This document shows positions 1 to 8,257 of a stretch of DNA of 64,000 nt, piece after piece (position 1 is the stretch's first letter; each line of letters begins with the position of its first letter). The DNA is from Devosia nitrariae. GTDB taxonomy: Bacteria; Pseudomonadota; Alphaproteobacteria; Rhizobiales; Devosiaceae. Position numbers and translations under genes: made by a program. The stretch is taken from NCBI RefSeq assembly GCF_030160115.1, contig NZ_BSNS01000004.1, forward strand, positions 124,001-188,000. Direction: 5' to 3'. The notes under the pieces are model-generated. The model saw nothing but the letters and a program-made list of their open reading frames with translations. It was not told where the DNA came from and made no database searches.

Positions 1-2
1 TA

Positions 3-278
3 GGGGGAGCCTTCCCCGACCGCTCCTCCGCTAAAATCGCACGCGCCCTCAAGGTAAACCAGCGCACGGTTCAGAAGTGGCTTTCCGACGAAGCTGACGT
101 GCCGCCAGGCGTCGTCACAGAAACCAACAGGCTCTCTCAGTTGATGGATGAGCGCGAGGTAATGCAGCACCTGCGCGATATCGTCGAAGACTGGAAAGAG
201 TCGGACGGCCATCCGGAAGCTCTGGCAAGCGCCTTGGCAAGGATCTACTTCGAAGTCACCGGCCGCGAGATCGAATGA
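3..278 (+). CDS. HTH DNA-binding protein, 5' end outside window
   Basis: An open frame enters from the left edge and stops with TGA at 276-278. The visible 91 residues contain a helix-turn-helix-like stretch (SAKIARALKVNQRTVQKWLS) followed by an acidic helical tail ending in GREIE. This looks like a small phage regulator. It lies directly upstream of a short inverted repeat and of a palindrome that recurs upstream of another gene at 42 kb, which also follows an HTH gene, so it may control the ATPase operon that follows. The N-terminus and true start are not visible. Confidence 0.7.
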   Translation, partial: GGAFPDRSSAKIARALKVNQRTVQKWLSDEADVPPGVVTETNRLSQLMDEREVMQHLRDIVEDWKESDGHPEALASALARIYFEVTGREIE

Positions 279-294
279 GTTAAGGTCTCTTAAC
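279..294. promoter_or_regulatory. 6-bp inverted repeat GTTAAG-N4-CTTAAC
   Basis: A perfect 6-bp dyad with a 4-base spacer directly follows the HTH stop codon. There is no T-run, so it is more likely an operator or weak hairpin than a terminator. Confidence 0.35.
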
Positions 295-326
295 CGCTCC
301 ACGGCATTCCCCTCGACAAGCCTCGT

Positions 327-345
327 GTCCGCCAATATGACGGAC
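327..345. promoter_or_regulatory. Palindrome GTCCGCCAATATGACGGAC, copy 1
   Basis: A 19-bp near-perfect dyad (GTCCGcCA-N3-TGaCGGAC). It recurs with a single change at 42010-42028, again between an HTH gene and the next gene. It lies 67 bp upstream of the preferred ATPase start. If translation began at GTG 325 the site would be coding (VSANMTD), but no Shine-Dalgarno precedes that codon. It is probably an operator. Confidence 0.5.
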
Positions 346-411
346 GCTGGAAATTTTGAGTTGTGTCATCGGCATAGGCTGATGGGACGACGCTGGACCG
401 AGGGCGTCATG

Positions 412-2016
412 ATGAGCGGCAATGCCAGCTCGCGGAGCGATTCCGCATCCATTTTCACCGACACCGACCGAGCCGCGCTCAAGCACCGCTTGCTTCGTCG
501 TGAGCAAATCCTTGACGGCGCGCTTCCCAGTAACAAGGAGCTTCTCACCGGGCTGCCGCTCCGATGCGACGACTTGCAGTCCGACGTGATGGCATACATC
601 GACGGTTGGAAGGCCAAAGCCGACGGTCGGTGGGAGCAGGACGTCATTGTAGCTGCCGAGCTTGCTCGTGCGGATGCGTCGATCGAAAACCTGAGCAAGC
701 TGTACGAGGCGCTGGAGCCAGGCTCTTACGACGAACACGAGCTCAGTGATCGAGTCCAGATCTGGCTAGCGTACTGGGGAGATCGGGACGCACTGACGAG
801 GGTTTGTGTACTCGCCGCTACGCCGAATCGGCGTCTCCGGGATGAGGCCTCGACCGATGCCTACCGCCTCACGTTTTCAATCGGCATCACTACGCGGAAG
901 CACATCGAAGAATATAAGCCCGGTGCCGCGGACCAAGTGATGCTGAACGGCATGAAGCATCTCTCCAAGCTCACGGCTTACATCGACGCACTGAGAGAGA
1001 CTGTCGAAATCGAAGGTGATGCGGCGAAGCCGACCAGCCTGGCGAGGCTGATCGCCAGATTTTCGGCCGCCGTCGACGAGGGGGAGCAGGAGAGCGTCAA
1101 GAAGCTTGACGCTCTCCTGGGCGAAGATCTTGACGAAGACGATGTGGTCGGCCTCGTCGTCGTTCCGTCAATGCCCGCTGTTGAGCCTACCGGCAAGGCC
1201 TCTGCTCGCGACATCCGCCACGAGTGGGAAGGCCTTGCCGGCAAGGCCTTCCCACTCGTACAGCGCGGCGACATCGCTCAGCAGCGGCGCCAACTTGTAG
1301 CCGCTTGGCCGCATGCGAGCGAAATCATCGACGTCATACTCTCGGACCTGGCGGCATCGGAAATCGTCAGGTTCCGGCCGACACTTATCGTGGGCGAGCC
1401 GGGATCCGGCAAGTCAAGCCTGGCGCGGGCAATCCTGGAAACGGTCGGACTGCCAAGCCAGCTCGTGCCCATGGCCGGTGCTTCCGACAGCAGCCTAATG
1501 GGAACGAGTGCGCAGTGGTCCACCGCTCGCGAGAGCATTCCCCTACAGCTCATCAAGAACTCAAGAACCGCGAGCGTCGGCATGATCTGGGACGAGATCG
1601 AAAAAGCATCGGACTCTCGGCACAACGGAAGCGCGGTCGAGGCGCTGCTGCCGATGCTCGAAATCGACCAGGCCCGGCGCTATCGGGATCTCGCTCTCGA
1701 ACTCGAGGTCGATCTTTCGGCCGTAACCCATTTCGCAACGGCCAACTCGGCTGAGGGCATCCCGGCGCCGATCCGTGATCGCATGCGCATCCTACAGATG
1801 CCGGAGCCTGGCTGGCAGCATTTGGGCACTCTGACGCGGCAGATCATTGATCGCATCGCCGGCGAACGAGGTGTCGACCCCAGGTTTTTCGGGTCCCTCG
1901 CGGAAGACGAGCTCGAGCTCGTTAGGCGGGCGTGGCCTGGGGGCTCGATCCGCAAGCTGACGCGCATCGTGGCGACGATCATCGCCGGACGCGATCGCAT
2001 CCTTGGGAGGTGCTGA
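412..2016 (+). CDS. Lon-type AAA+ ATPase without protease domain
   Basis: A 534-residue protein. Walker A is GEPGSGKSS near residue 327 and Walker B is MIWDEIEKA near 390, followed by a sensor-like TANS and an arginine-rich IRDRM. This resembles the ATPase module of Lon, but no Ser-Lys protease domain follows. The N-terminal 300 residues are helical and unrecognised. The start at 412 is chosen because GAGGG lies 7 bases upstream; GTG 325 and ATG 409 are alternatives. The stop overlaps the next start (TGATG), so translation is coupled. It may remodel a phage or host complex; the substrate is unknown. Confidence 0.75.
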   Translation: MSGNASSRSDSASIFTDTDRAALKHRLLRREQILDGALPSNKELLTGLPLRCDDLQSDVMAYIDGWKAKADGRWEQDVIVAAELARADASIENLSKLYEALEPGSYDEHELSDRVQIWLAYWGDRDALTRVCVLAATPNRRLRDEASTDAYRLTFSIGITTRKHIEEYKPGAADQVMLNGMKHLSKLTAYIDALRETVEIEGDAAKPTSLARLIARFSAAVDEGEQESVKKLDALLGEDLDEDDVVGLVVVPSMPAVEPTGKASARDIRHEWEGLAGKAFPLVQRGDIAQQRRQLVAAWPHASEIIDVILSDLAASEIVRFRPTLIVGEPGSGKSSLARAILETVGLPSQLVPMAGASDSSLMGTSAQWSTARESIPLQLIKNSRTASVGMIWDEIEKASDSRHNGSAVEALLPMLEIDQARRYRDLALELEVDLSAVTHFATANSAEGIPAPIRDRMRILQMPEPGWQHLGTLTRQIIDRIAGERGVDPRFFGSLAEDELELVRRAWPGGSIRKLTRIVATIIAGRDRILGRC

Positions 2017-2270
2017 TGGTCATCCGTGATGCAGATCGCGAGGTCGCTCGCCGTATGTACCACGTCGCTGTCGGGATCGTCGCGATGCGCGATGACGACA
2101 TCGCCGTTCGCGAAGCCGCCGTCGATGCAGTCCGCATGCCAAGCCCGGCGACGATCCGAGCGCTCCTCGCCGTCGGGCGAGAGAAAGAGTGGCTAGCGAG
2201 TGTAGTCGACGCACTCGCCGAAGTCGGGATCGCGGCGGCCGAAGAAGTCCTGGGAGACGAAAATGAATAA
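2016..2270 (+). CDS. Small phage protein coupled to AAA+ ATPase
   Basis: An 84-residue protein beginning MVIRDADREVARRMYH. The ATG overlaps the ATPase stop, giving tight coupling. It is predicted mainly helical with an acidic C-terminus (EEVLGDENE). No family is recognised. Its fixed position directly after the ATPase suggests it could be a partner or adaptor of that enzyme; this is inference from context only. It overlaps the next gene by 8 bases. Confidence 0.6.
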   Translation: MVIRDADREVARRMYHVAVGIVAMRDDDIAVREAAVDAVRMPSPATIRALLAVGREKEWLASVVDALAEVGIAAAEEVLGDENE

Positions 2271-2904
2271 CGAAAACGATGATCTTCGCCGGCTCGACGC
2301 CTTCATCCAGCGGATGCAGCCGATGATCGACGAATTCCACGCGATCGTCGATCGCGCATTTGTCGATGACCCAGCCATGCGTGGTTGGCGCGCCCGGGAC
2401 ATCGCTTATGACCTCAAAATTGGATCGATCCGCCCTGGACTAACTGGGGTCCCCGAGGGTCGCGGCGTGCATCCGAAGCACCAATCGTACTGGATGCCCG
2501 ACCGACACCTGACTGTCGAACTCGCCGCCCGGACGATTGAGCACCGGTCGCGGCGATTCACCGGCCGACGGGTGCTTCCCGTGAATGAAGATTGGAAGGA
2601 TCAGCTGAGAGACAGCCATGCTGGGATGTTCGAGTGCGAATTCAGCGTCGACGCAGGGTGGGCAGACTTGATCGCCGCATATGTCGAGATGCGTCTGGAA
2701 GCCGGTGATCGTTGGGAATTCATCCAGATCAAGGAGAAATTTGGCAGCCTCAGACTCTATGACGTCGGTGACGACAGCCCCCTCGAGTCGATCGCCGACC
2801 ACTTGTCGATGTGCATCTGCGAGACCTGCGGGGCCCCTGGTCGCGAGCGCGATGGCGGTTGGATTCGAACGCTGTGTGACGATCATGCGGAGGACCAGTC
2901 ATGA
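2263..2904 (+). CDS. Phage protein with C-terminal zinc-ribbon-like cysteines
   Basis: A 213-residue protein. The C-terminal part has CICETCGAP, then TLCDDH, consistent with a small zinc-binding knuckle. The preceding segment IQIKEKFGSLRLY is of a type often seen in small phage proteins of unknown role. There is no catalytic motif. It overlaps both neighbours by a few bases in a compact early-type operon. Function unknown. Confidence 0.6.
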   Translation: MNNENDDLRRLDAFIQRMQPMIDEFHAIVDRAFVDDPAMRGWRARDIAYDLKIGSIRPGLTGVPEGRGVHPKHQSYWMPDRHLTVELAARTIEHRSRRFTGRRVLPVNEDWKDQLRDSHAGMFECEFSVDAGWADLIAAYVEMRLEAGDRWEFIQIKEKFGSLRLYDVGDDSPLESIADHLSMCICETCGAPGRERDGGWIRTLCDDHAEDQS

Positions 2905-3677
2905 GAGCTTGGGTCTTCTCCGATCTCCACGTCGACGCAGCACCATACGAGCTACCCCCTACCCCGCCTGACATCGATTGCATTATCATCGCTGGTGACG
3001 TCGCAGATGGGCACCATCTGTCCGCCAGGTGGCTGCGTCACCATGTCGTGCCGCGAGGTCTCCCGGTGATGTACGTGCTCGGCAATCACGATTTCTTCGG
3101 CCACGATATCTCCGACGATCATTCTGATCTCTACGCGCGCATTGGCGTCGAGCTCCTTCATCCGGGTCGGCCAGTCGTGGAGATCGCCGGCGTCAGGATC
3201 ATCGGGTGCACACTTTGGACGGACTACGACGTCAATGGAGACGTTGAGCTCGCGCGGGCATGGGCTCGGGAGTCGATGCCGGATCTCCAGTCGATCGATC
3301 TCGGACTGCGGCGCGTCGGCACGCGTGACCTTCTGGACCTCCACAGGCAACATCTTGGGATGCTTGCCGGCCTACTGACGGAGTTCGAGATCCAGCCGCC
3401 TACCATCGTTGTCACGCACCACGCGCCGCACCCGAAATCGCTTCGATCGCCGCACTTTATCGACGACTCTGACGCGTCCTTCGCAAGCGATCTAAGTCAC
3501 CTGATCACGGTGACGGAGCCTGCCGTGTGGATACATGGCCACGTGCATCACAGCCGCGATTACTACATTGGGGCGACGAGGGTGGTCTGCAATCCGCGGG
3601 GATATGCCGTGGTGGATTCCGGCGGCATGCGCATCGAAAACCAGGGCTTCGAGCCGGGAAAGGTGATTGAGCTATGA
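2901..3677 (+). CDS. Calcineurin-like metallophosphoesterase
   Basis: A 258-residue protein with the full metallophosphoesterase signature: SDLHVD (D8, H10), AGDVADG (D33), LGNHDF (N62, H63), VTHHAPH and IHGHVHHS near the C-terminus. The family uses two metal ions to hydrolyse phosphomonoesters or phosphodiesters; in phages members may act on nucleic acid ends or signalling nucleotides. It starts with ATG overlapping the preceding stop (ATGA). The substrate cannot be inferred. Confidence 0.85.
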   Translation: MRAWVFSDLHVDAAPYELPPTPPDIDCIIIAGDVADGHHLSARWLRHHVVPRGLPVMYVLGNHDFFGHDISDDHSDLYARIGVELLHPGRPVVEIAGVRIIGCTLWTDYDVNGDVELARAWARESMPDLQSIDLGLRRVGTRDLLDLHRQHLGMLAGLLTEFEIQPPTIVVTHHAPHPKSLRSPHFIDDSDASFASDLSHLITVTEPAVWIHGHVHHSRDYYIGATRVVCNPRGYAVVDSGGMRIENQGFEPGKVIEL

Positions 3678-4165
3678 GAGAAAAGCCCAAAGTCGCGTCC
3701 GTCCCCGGCGTCATGAGCGGCGATCCCGTGATCGTCGGTACCCGCGTGCTCGCCGAAACGATCCTGGTCGAACTCGCAGCGGGTGCCACGCATGAAGATA
3801 TCTACCGCAATTACCCCTCCCTACCGCCGGGCTCTGTCGAGGCCGCTATCGAGTGGCAGCAGCGGGGAACGATGGGCACGGGCGATGTCGTCGAGGACCT
3901 GAGCCTGCCCGCCGACTATCGGGTCAAATGGGCGATCCTGGCGGCGATCAAAGCCGCGATGCGGGATAGCTGGACTGTCGAAGGCCTAGCGGAGATCTGC
4001 AACCTTCCACCTGAGCAGCTCGATCGCTGGCTACGAGGCATAGTACGCGATGTCACTGTCGGCACTCTCATCGAGATTCACGACATCGCTGTGAGGACTA
4101 CCGGCCTGCCAACGATCGCCGAAATCATCCGCGGGCACGTACGCGATTTGGGAGAACAGAAATGA
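3674..4165 (+). CDS. DUF433-like domain fused to a second helical domain
   Basis: A 163-residue protein. The N-terminal 65 residues match the DUF433 pattern: PGVMSGDPVIVGTRV, then a stretch resembling an HTH (HEDIYRNYPSLPPGSVEAAI). DUF433 proteins are small DNA-binding proteins, some of them antitoxins. The C-terminal half (VEGLAEICNLPPEQLDRWLRG) resembles another HTH. No toxin gene with a PIN or similar domain is adjacent, so a regulatory role is more likely than a toxin-antitoxin pair. It overlaps the upstream stop by 4 bases. Confidence 0.65.
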   Translation: MREKPKVASVPGVMSGDPVIVGTRVLAETILVELAAGATHEDIYRNYPSLPPGSVEAAIEWQQRGTMGTGDVVEDLSLPADYRVKWAILAAIKAAMRDSWTVEGLAEICNLPPEQLDRWLRGIVRDVTVGTLIEIHDIAVRTTGLPTIAEIIRGHVRDLGEQK

Positions 4166-4362
4166 AAATTGAACGCATCACCGCCGAGGATGCAACGCGC
4201 CAGGCTATCGATTGGGACCTGTCGATCCGCCGCGAAGACGACGACGGCCGCGTCTATCAGCACGACCCGGACGGCTCTGTGTCGCACGTGATCTGGTGGG
4301 ACGATTTCGAGTTCGTGGTCGATCGGCCGACGGCGGAGCGGTTGTTCGCCTGGGCGCTATAA
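4162..4362 (+). CDS. Small acidic hypothetical protein
   Basis: A 66-residue protein, rich in Asp/Glu and Trp, starting ATGA-overlapped with the previous gene and preceded by GGGAGAACAG as ribosome-binding site. No motif is recognised. It closes the coupled operon that begins with the AAA+ ATPase. Confidence 0.55.
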   Translation: MKIERITAEDATRQAIDWDLSIRREDDDGRVYQHDPDGSVSHVIWWDDFEFVVDRPTAERLFAWAL

Positions 4363-4430
4363 TTTGTGCACTCGTTGCCCGTCATTCTAGGAACGTGCAG
4401 ACTGCACCTCAGGTTCGGGGGGCTGAATCG

Positions 4431-4979
4431 ATGCTCAGATGGCTTTTTGCTGGTCTACTTTCGGTGCTGGTTCAACCGGCACTGGCTTCTACGGAGGAGC
4501 TATCGGGGGCGATGATTCGAGCCATCAGATTCGGAAGTGATGAGATTACAGCCGACATGCGCTTGGAGTTCGCGAGAGCTGCCCTTGTTTATTGGGAAAG
4601 TTTCGATTCCCGCATCCCTCGGAACTCGCCCTCTGACTCCGAATGGATTAAGGGCGAGTTGGATACGACGGACACACAGCGGATCGGCAGGGCGATCAAT
4701 ACGCCTCAATATGCCCTAAGCCAGCTTTCAGCGAGGAGCGAGAGTTGTGTCGGGTCCCATCGCCTTCTGGTCGACAACATCGGCGGGGATATGGCCCTCG
4801 AGCTCTATTTGTGGCTCAAGGTCTCGTATTGCTATGATGGAGAGAACATCCAATCCCACTTGCAGCGAGCAGGTCTTTCGAACGGCAGGGCCGACGGCAG
4901 CTTCAACACACAGGGTGTGACGATGGCTCGCGACTATATCACTGGCAAGATCGCAAACTCAGTTTATCAGGTCGACTAG
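4431..4979 (+). CDS. Secreted protein with signal peptide
   Basis: A 182-residue protein. The N-terminus MLRWLFAGLLSVLVQPALAS is a clear Sec signal peptide with an AxA-type cleavage site. The mature part has two cysteines (SESCVGS and SYCYDG) that could form a disulfide. The ATG at 4431 is chosen because the signal peptide starts there and a GGGGGG tract lies about 10 bases upstream. It is not recognised as a structural phage gene; it may be a lysogenic-conversion (moron) gene acting in the periplasm. Confidence 0.6.
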   Translation: MLRWLFAGLLSVLVQPALASTEELSGAMIRAIRFGSDEITADMRLEFARAALVYWESFDSRIPRNSPSDSEWIKGELDTTDTQRIGRAINTPQYALSQLSARSESCVGSHRLLVDNIGGDMALELYLWLKVSYCYDGENIQSHLQRAGLSNGRADGSFNTQGVTMARDYITGKIANSVYQVD

Positions 4980-5009
4980 ATGGTCGATCGCAGCGCGTTG
5001 GGCGCGTGC

Positions 5010-5058
5010 GGGTTGGGGTACCACCAACCCACCGCCCACTCACATCAGATGATGTGAG
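5010..5058. terminator. Two consecutive hairpins between convergent genes
   Basis: GGGTTGG-N7-CCAACCC (5010-5030) and a 9-bp dyad CTCACATCA-GA-TGATGTGAG (5039-5058) lie between the secreted-protein gene and genes on the other strand. Neither has a T-run. The second overlaps the stop codon of the micro-ORF at 5045-5110. They may serve as bidirectional terminator or operator. Confidence 0.45.
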
Positions 5059-5110
5059 CGATTATTAGCAGAATGTATGCTAAGAGCTTGAGAATTAACG
5101 AAATCGTCAT
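5045..5110 (-). CDS. Micro-ORF: 21-residue hydrophobic peptide
   Basis: ATG at 5110 is preceded by an unusually strong Shine-Dalgarno (AAAGGAGGTGA, 5116-5126) with 8 bases between GGAGG and ATG. The product, MTISLILKLLAYILLIIAHII, is almost wholly hydrophobic and long enough for one membrane span. A hairpin follows at the stop. Such peptides include type I toxins and small membrane regulators; nothing here fixes the role. The near-perfect ribosome-binding site is the main reason to accept it. Confidence 0.5.
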   Translation of the reverse strand: MTISLILKLLAYILLIIAHII

Positions 5111-5150
5111 CGGCATCACCTCCTTTCGATTGTATTTATCGATCGGAGAC

Positions 5151-5167
5151 ATTCGGCTGACCCGAAT
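5151..5167. terminator. Hairpin ATTCGG-N5-CCGAAT
   Basis: A perfect 6-bp stem lies downstream of the kinase-like gene that ends at 5236 on the minus strand. A second small stem (CTGTT/AACAG) lies next to it. This may end the minus-strand transcript or structure the leader of the micro-ORF. Confidence 0.3.
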
Positions 5168-5235
5168 TTCGTGCTGTTTTTGCAACAGTCAGCTGGATCC
5201 TATGCAGCCGCCCGCATTACCAACGTCTGCATAGC

Positions 5236-5742
5236 CTACGTCGTCTTCTGAGACAGGTGATTCAGCCCGCCGTCGTTCTCGATCCAAACGTCGACGATCT
5301 CTTCGCTAAAACGGTCGAACTCGAACTCCGACGGCCCGACACCTAGGCGCCTGACGCCGATAACAGCGCCGCCGAGGGCCTTGTAGACTTTGCCCTGATC
5401 GCGCCGGACTGAGCCGAAGGAATATCGGCGCCCCGGGTCGAGGCTCTGGCACGCGAGCCACGGCATGATTTGATGCCCAAACGCGTGCTCGAGTGCGTTC
5501 CCGAGCCGCCCCAGGATGTCCCGGTGTTGCATCCGCGAGCCCGTCACGCTCGTCCACCGACACTTTCCAGCTTGCGTCGTGACGTCATCGAGCGAGAGTC
5601 CGAAATGGCGGATCGCGATATCGCGCAGCGGCCAACCGTCATCGGCCGGCTCATATCCGAAGGCGGACTGCAGGATGCGCTGGACCTCAGACTTCCCGCT
5701 TCCCGGGTGTCCGCAAATGCCGATAAGCCTCGGAAACTCCAC
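5236..5742 (-). CDS. P-loop kinase, phage dNMP-kinase-like
   Basis: A 168-residue protein. The N-terminus IGICGHPGSGKSEVQRIL is a Walker A P-loop in the position typical of deoxynucleoside monophosphate kinases of phages (T4 gp1 type), which feed dNTP pools. The rest is divergent and lacks an obvious LID. It is the last sizeable gene of a minus-strand run (7790 to 5236). Another small P-loop kinase or an AAA_33-type enzyme remains possible. Confidence 0.6.
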   Translation of the reverse strand: MEFPRLIGICGHPGSGKSEVQRILQSAFGYEPADDGWPLRDIAIRHFGLSLDDVTTQAGKCRWTSVTGSRMQHRDILGRLGNALEHAFGHQIMPWLACQSLDPGRRYSFGSVRRDQGKVYKALGGAVIGVRRLGVGPSEFEFDRFSEEIVDVWIENDGGLNHLSQKTT

Positions 5743-5788
5743 CGTTTATGCACTCCAGTTGGAAAATCGCCCGCGCTGCATAAACCGC

Positions 5789-5995
5789 CTACGCGGCCAA
5801 GCGCGTTTGGCATCGTGCCCGTCGCCCCTCCGCAGCGAGAGTTCCCAGCGTTCTCCGATCGACCCACGGCCATCGCTCGATCACGGCAGCCCACCCGTGT
5901 GAGTTGACTAGGCGGGCGACAGCGTCCGGGGAAGGCGTCATACGGATTCGGGAATCCCAGGTCCGGTAGACTGGCTCCCCGTCCATCCGCCTCAT
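5789..5995 (-). CDS. Small hypothetical protein
   Basis: A 68-residue basic protein. Its ATG overlaps the stop of the upstream gene (ATGA), the usual spacing in this operon, which is the main support for it. The segment PDAVARLVNSHGWAAVIERW is helical. No family is recognised. Confidence 0.45.
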   Translation of the reverse strand: MRRMDGEPVYRTWDSRIRMTPSPDAVARLVNSHGWAAVIERWPWVDRRTLGTLAAEGRRARCQTRLAA

Positions 5996-6372
5996 GCCGC
6001 CAGCCTCGTGTTCTCAGCCCGGGTCTCGGCGATCGAGAGGATGCGGGCAGGCATTCCGGTCTCGGCCACCAGCTCGCGGTCGACGATGCGATACACAGGC
6101 AGGCCATGCAGATGGGCTTCAAGAATTTCGCGGGCGACGCCGGCGCCGACTGATCCATCAGGATACGTCATGTACGCCAGTGCATCGGCTTCGTCCTCGA
6201 TGAGGCTCAGGAACCAGGCCATGCCCGTCGCGCGATAGCCGAGTTGATGGATCGGTTGGTTGGGATCGAGGATCCGGTAGCCGCCGGTCAGAAGGACGGC
6301 ATAGGCGCGGACGTCGGCCGGCGTGTCATAGAGTGCGCTGGGGCGGGCGAAATAGATGACGGCGTCGGTCAT
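5992..6372 (-). CDS. Nucleoside deoxyribosyltransferase-like protein (putative)
   Basis: A 126-residue protein opening MTDAVIYFARPSALYDT. The strand-then-A-x-P pattern, the DPN loop (LDPNQP) and the later G-x-G-V-A-x-E (GAGVAREI) resemble phage proteins of the nucleoside 2-deoxyribosyltransferase fold. It overlaps the upstream phosphoesterase gene by 4 bases. Activity is not established; a role in nucleotide metabolism would fit the kinase-like neighbour. Confidence 0.45.
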   Translation of the reverse strand: MTDAVIYFARPSALYDTPADVRAYAVLLTGGYRILDPNQPIHQLGYRATGMAWFLSLIEDEADALAYMTYPDGSVGAGVAREILEAHLHGLPVYRIVDRELVAETGMPARILSIAETRAENTRLAA

Positions 6373-7790
6373 GCTGCGTTCCTAGCGGCAGGATCAAAGA
6401 CGGCTGCCCACGTGGCCTGGGCCTTTGGCTTCGGATCTTCGAGATGAATGTCCCACTTGCTCGTGATTCCGTACTTGTGGTGCATGAACCAGAGCGGTTG
6501 GGTCGGTGCCGAGATAGGCGCCCGGAGAGCATTCTTCGCGTACTCGTCGTACCCCTTCATCGTGTTTGACACGATCGCCCGCGGAAGCCAGAGCTGCTGG
6601 TGCCAATGCCCCATAAGAAGTGTGTCGTATTCCATGCCCGCCGACGCCGACGCGCCGCGAGTTTTGATCTCGCCCCGCATGATCGGGCCGATTGCGCCAA
6701 TGATCCCGTCGCCACCTTTGACGCCAAGCATATCGCCATGGACGAGCATAAATCGGTGGCCGTAGACCGAGTAAAAGACCTCGTTGGCGGGCCTGGTGTC
6801 GATGACGATGCGGGGATCGTCGGCGAATTCGCGGCGGAGCAGCTCGTAGATGAGCCAGTCGAAGTTCTTGTAGATGTACCGCTTGTACTCGGGCTTCGGA
6901 GTGCCCCTGCCGTGGTTGCCCGCTACCGCCGGCGCATAGACCTGACCGAAGCGATCCGCCATCCGGCGCAGGCCCCACACGAGCATATCGCGGACCTCTA
7001 GGACCGCCGGGATGATCTCGAGCTCGTCGGTCTTCTGGAGCTCCGGGTGCAAGCCGCCGGAGACATTGTCTCCGGCCAGGTTGATGATGATGCCAGGATA
7101 GTCGCCTGGACCATGCTCGTCACAGATGCCGATGGTGCGATCGACGAGCGTGTTGAAGCGGCGCTTCATAATGTCGACGTTGTACTCGTTGACGCCGTTG
7201 ACCTCGGCCGCCTGGACGACTTCGCCGCCATGCGGATCCGACCACATCGTCATCGGCGCTTCGGGAATACGGGGACCGGCGGTACGCAGGCGGCGGACCC
7301 AATTTGGAGTGGAGGTCGGTGCCATGGAGATGGTGCCGATGATGTCGCGGATGACATCTTCGTTGAGCCCGTCGCGGTGCGCCGCTTTCAAAGCCTCTCG
7401 CAGCCGATGATTTTCGTCGGTGAGCTGGATGATCTTGCGATCAGCTGGGGAGCCGCCGAGGCGGTAGGGCTCGGGCTTTTCTTCCGGAGCCGACGCGTTG
7501 TCATTGGCGACCGAGGCGACGAGTTTGCGTTCGTTCTTCCAACGCCGGACCGTGCCGCGGGGGATGCCTAGGGTCTCGGCGACGGTCTTGAGCGGGTGCT
7601 CGGCGCCAGCTGCAGTCAGCTCGGCATAGAGCGCCTGGGCGGCGACAACCTTGTCATGTTGGATATGTGTTCTTTTGGGGGAGTTCGCGACAGGACTTTC
7701 GCTATGCGATACCACCTTGCGTTGGTGTTTGTGCGTAGTGAAGTCGTCGGTAGACGGTATTTTGCGATGCACAAAACTCGTGTTTTTCAA
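6369..7790 (-). CDS. Phage HTH-metallophosphoesterase protein
   Basis: A 473-residue protein. Residues about 50-90 form a helix-turn-helix (LKTVAETLGIPRGTVRRWKN), followed by a coiled-coil linker and a calcineurin-like domain with MWSDPHGGE, NLAGDNV, VAGNHGRG, LVHGDM and LMGHWHQQ. The motif order is complete, so it is likely an active phosphoesterase targeted by its DNA-binding domain. The N-terminal 40 residues are low-complexity and the true start may be later. It is the second metallophosphoesterase in this prophage. Confidence 0.75.
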   Translation of the reverse strand: MKNTSFVHRKIPSTDDFTTHKHQRKVVSHSESPVANSPKRTHIQHDKVVAAQALYAELTAAGAEHPLKTVAETLGIPRGTVRRWKNERKLVASVANDNASAPEEKPEPYRLGGSPADRKIIQLTDENHRLREALKAAHRDGLNEDVIRDIIGTISMAPTSTPNWVRRLRTAGPRIPEAPMTMWSDPHGGEVVQAAEVNGVNEYNVDIMKRRFNTLVDRTIGICDEHGPGDYPGIIINLAGDNVSGGLHPELQKTDELEIIPAVLEVRDMLVWGLRRMADRFGQVYAPAVAGNHGRGTPKPEYKRYIYKNFDWLIYELLRREFADDPRIVIDTRPANEVFYSVYGHRFMLVHGDMLGVKGGDGIIGAIGPIMRGEIKTRGASASAGMEYDTLLMGHWHQQLWLPRAIVSNTMKGYDEYAKNALRAPISAPTQPLWFMHHKYGITSKWDIHLEDPKPKAQATWAAVFDPAARNAA

Positions 7791-7804
7791 GTGCCCGTCT
7801 CCCC

Positions 7805-8257
7805 TTAGGTTAACGTTTTCGACCGCGATGGCCTTCTGGCCGCCGGCACCGTCGACTTCCCGCCACTTGCGGTCAGCGCGATCACTGCGTCCCGCACGTC
7901 ACCCATAGTTGCGGTGGCGGTGTCCAGGCTCGCCTGCATCCGATCGATGCTTTTGTCGACTGAGAGGCGGAGCTCGGCGATCTCGTCCTTCTCGACGAAA
8001 TGACGCTCGACATGGCTGCGGAAATCCCGAAGTTCGTTGGAGACGGTGACGGCCCCCGCCGAGAGGTCAGACACGCGCTTATTGGTGTCGACGAGCTGCT
8101 CCCCGACCGCGGCGAGGCTAGTCTCGGTCTTCGTGCGGAAGATCAGATAGGCGCCGTAGATACCGAGCCCGCCGAGGATGATGGGGACGACGATCGACAG
8201 AATTTGGCCAAGGCTGACCGTGGGTTCGATATTCAAGGTTACGGTCTCCAGCCACAC
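7805..8257 (-). CDS. Membrane-anchored coiled-coil protein (lysis cluster)
   Basis: A 150-residue protein with a transmembrane segment near residues 17-39 (LSIVVPIILGGLGIYGAYLI), then a long polar heptad-like region. It lies at the end of the lysis gene cluster and overlaps the upstream lipoprotein gene by 19 bases. It could be a holin-associated or spanin-like accessory protein. Family not recognised. Confidence 0.5.
   Translation of the reverse strand: MWLETVTLNIEPTVSLGQILSIVVPIILGGLGIYGAYLIFRTKTETSLAAVGEQLVDTNKRVSDLSAGAVTVSNELRDFRSHVERHFVEKDEIAELRLSVDKSIDRMQASLDTATATMGDVRDAVIALTASGGKSTVPAARRPSRSKTLT

Noticed and set aside
3674..4165. DUF433 protein as antitoxin of a toxin-antitoxin pair
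   Set aside because: No toxin-like neighbour; the following 66-residue protein has no PIN, RelE or similar motif.
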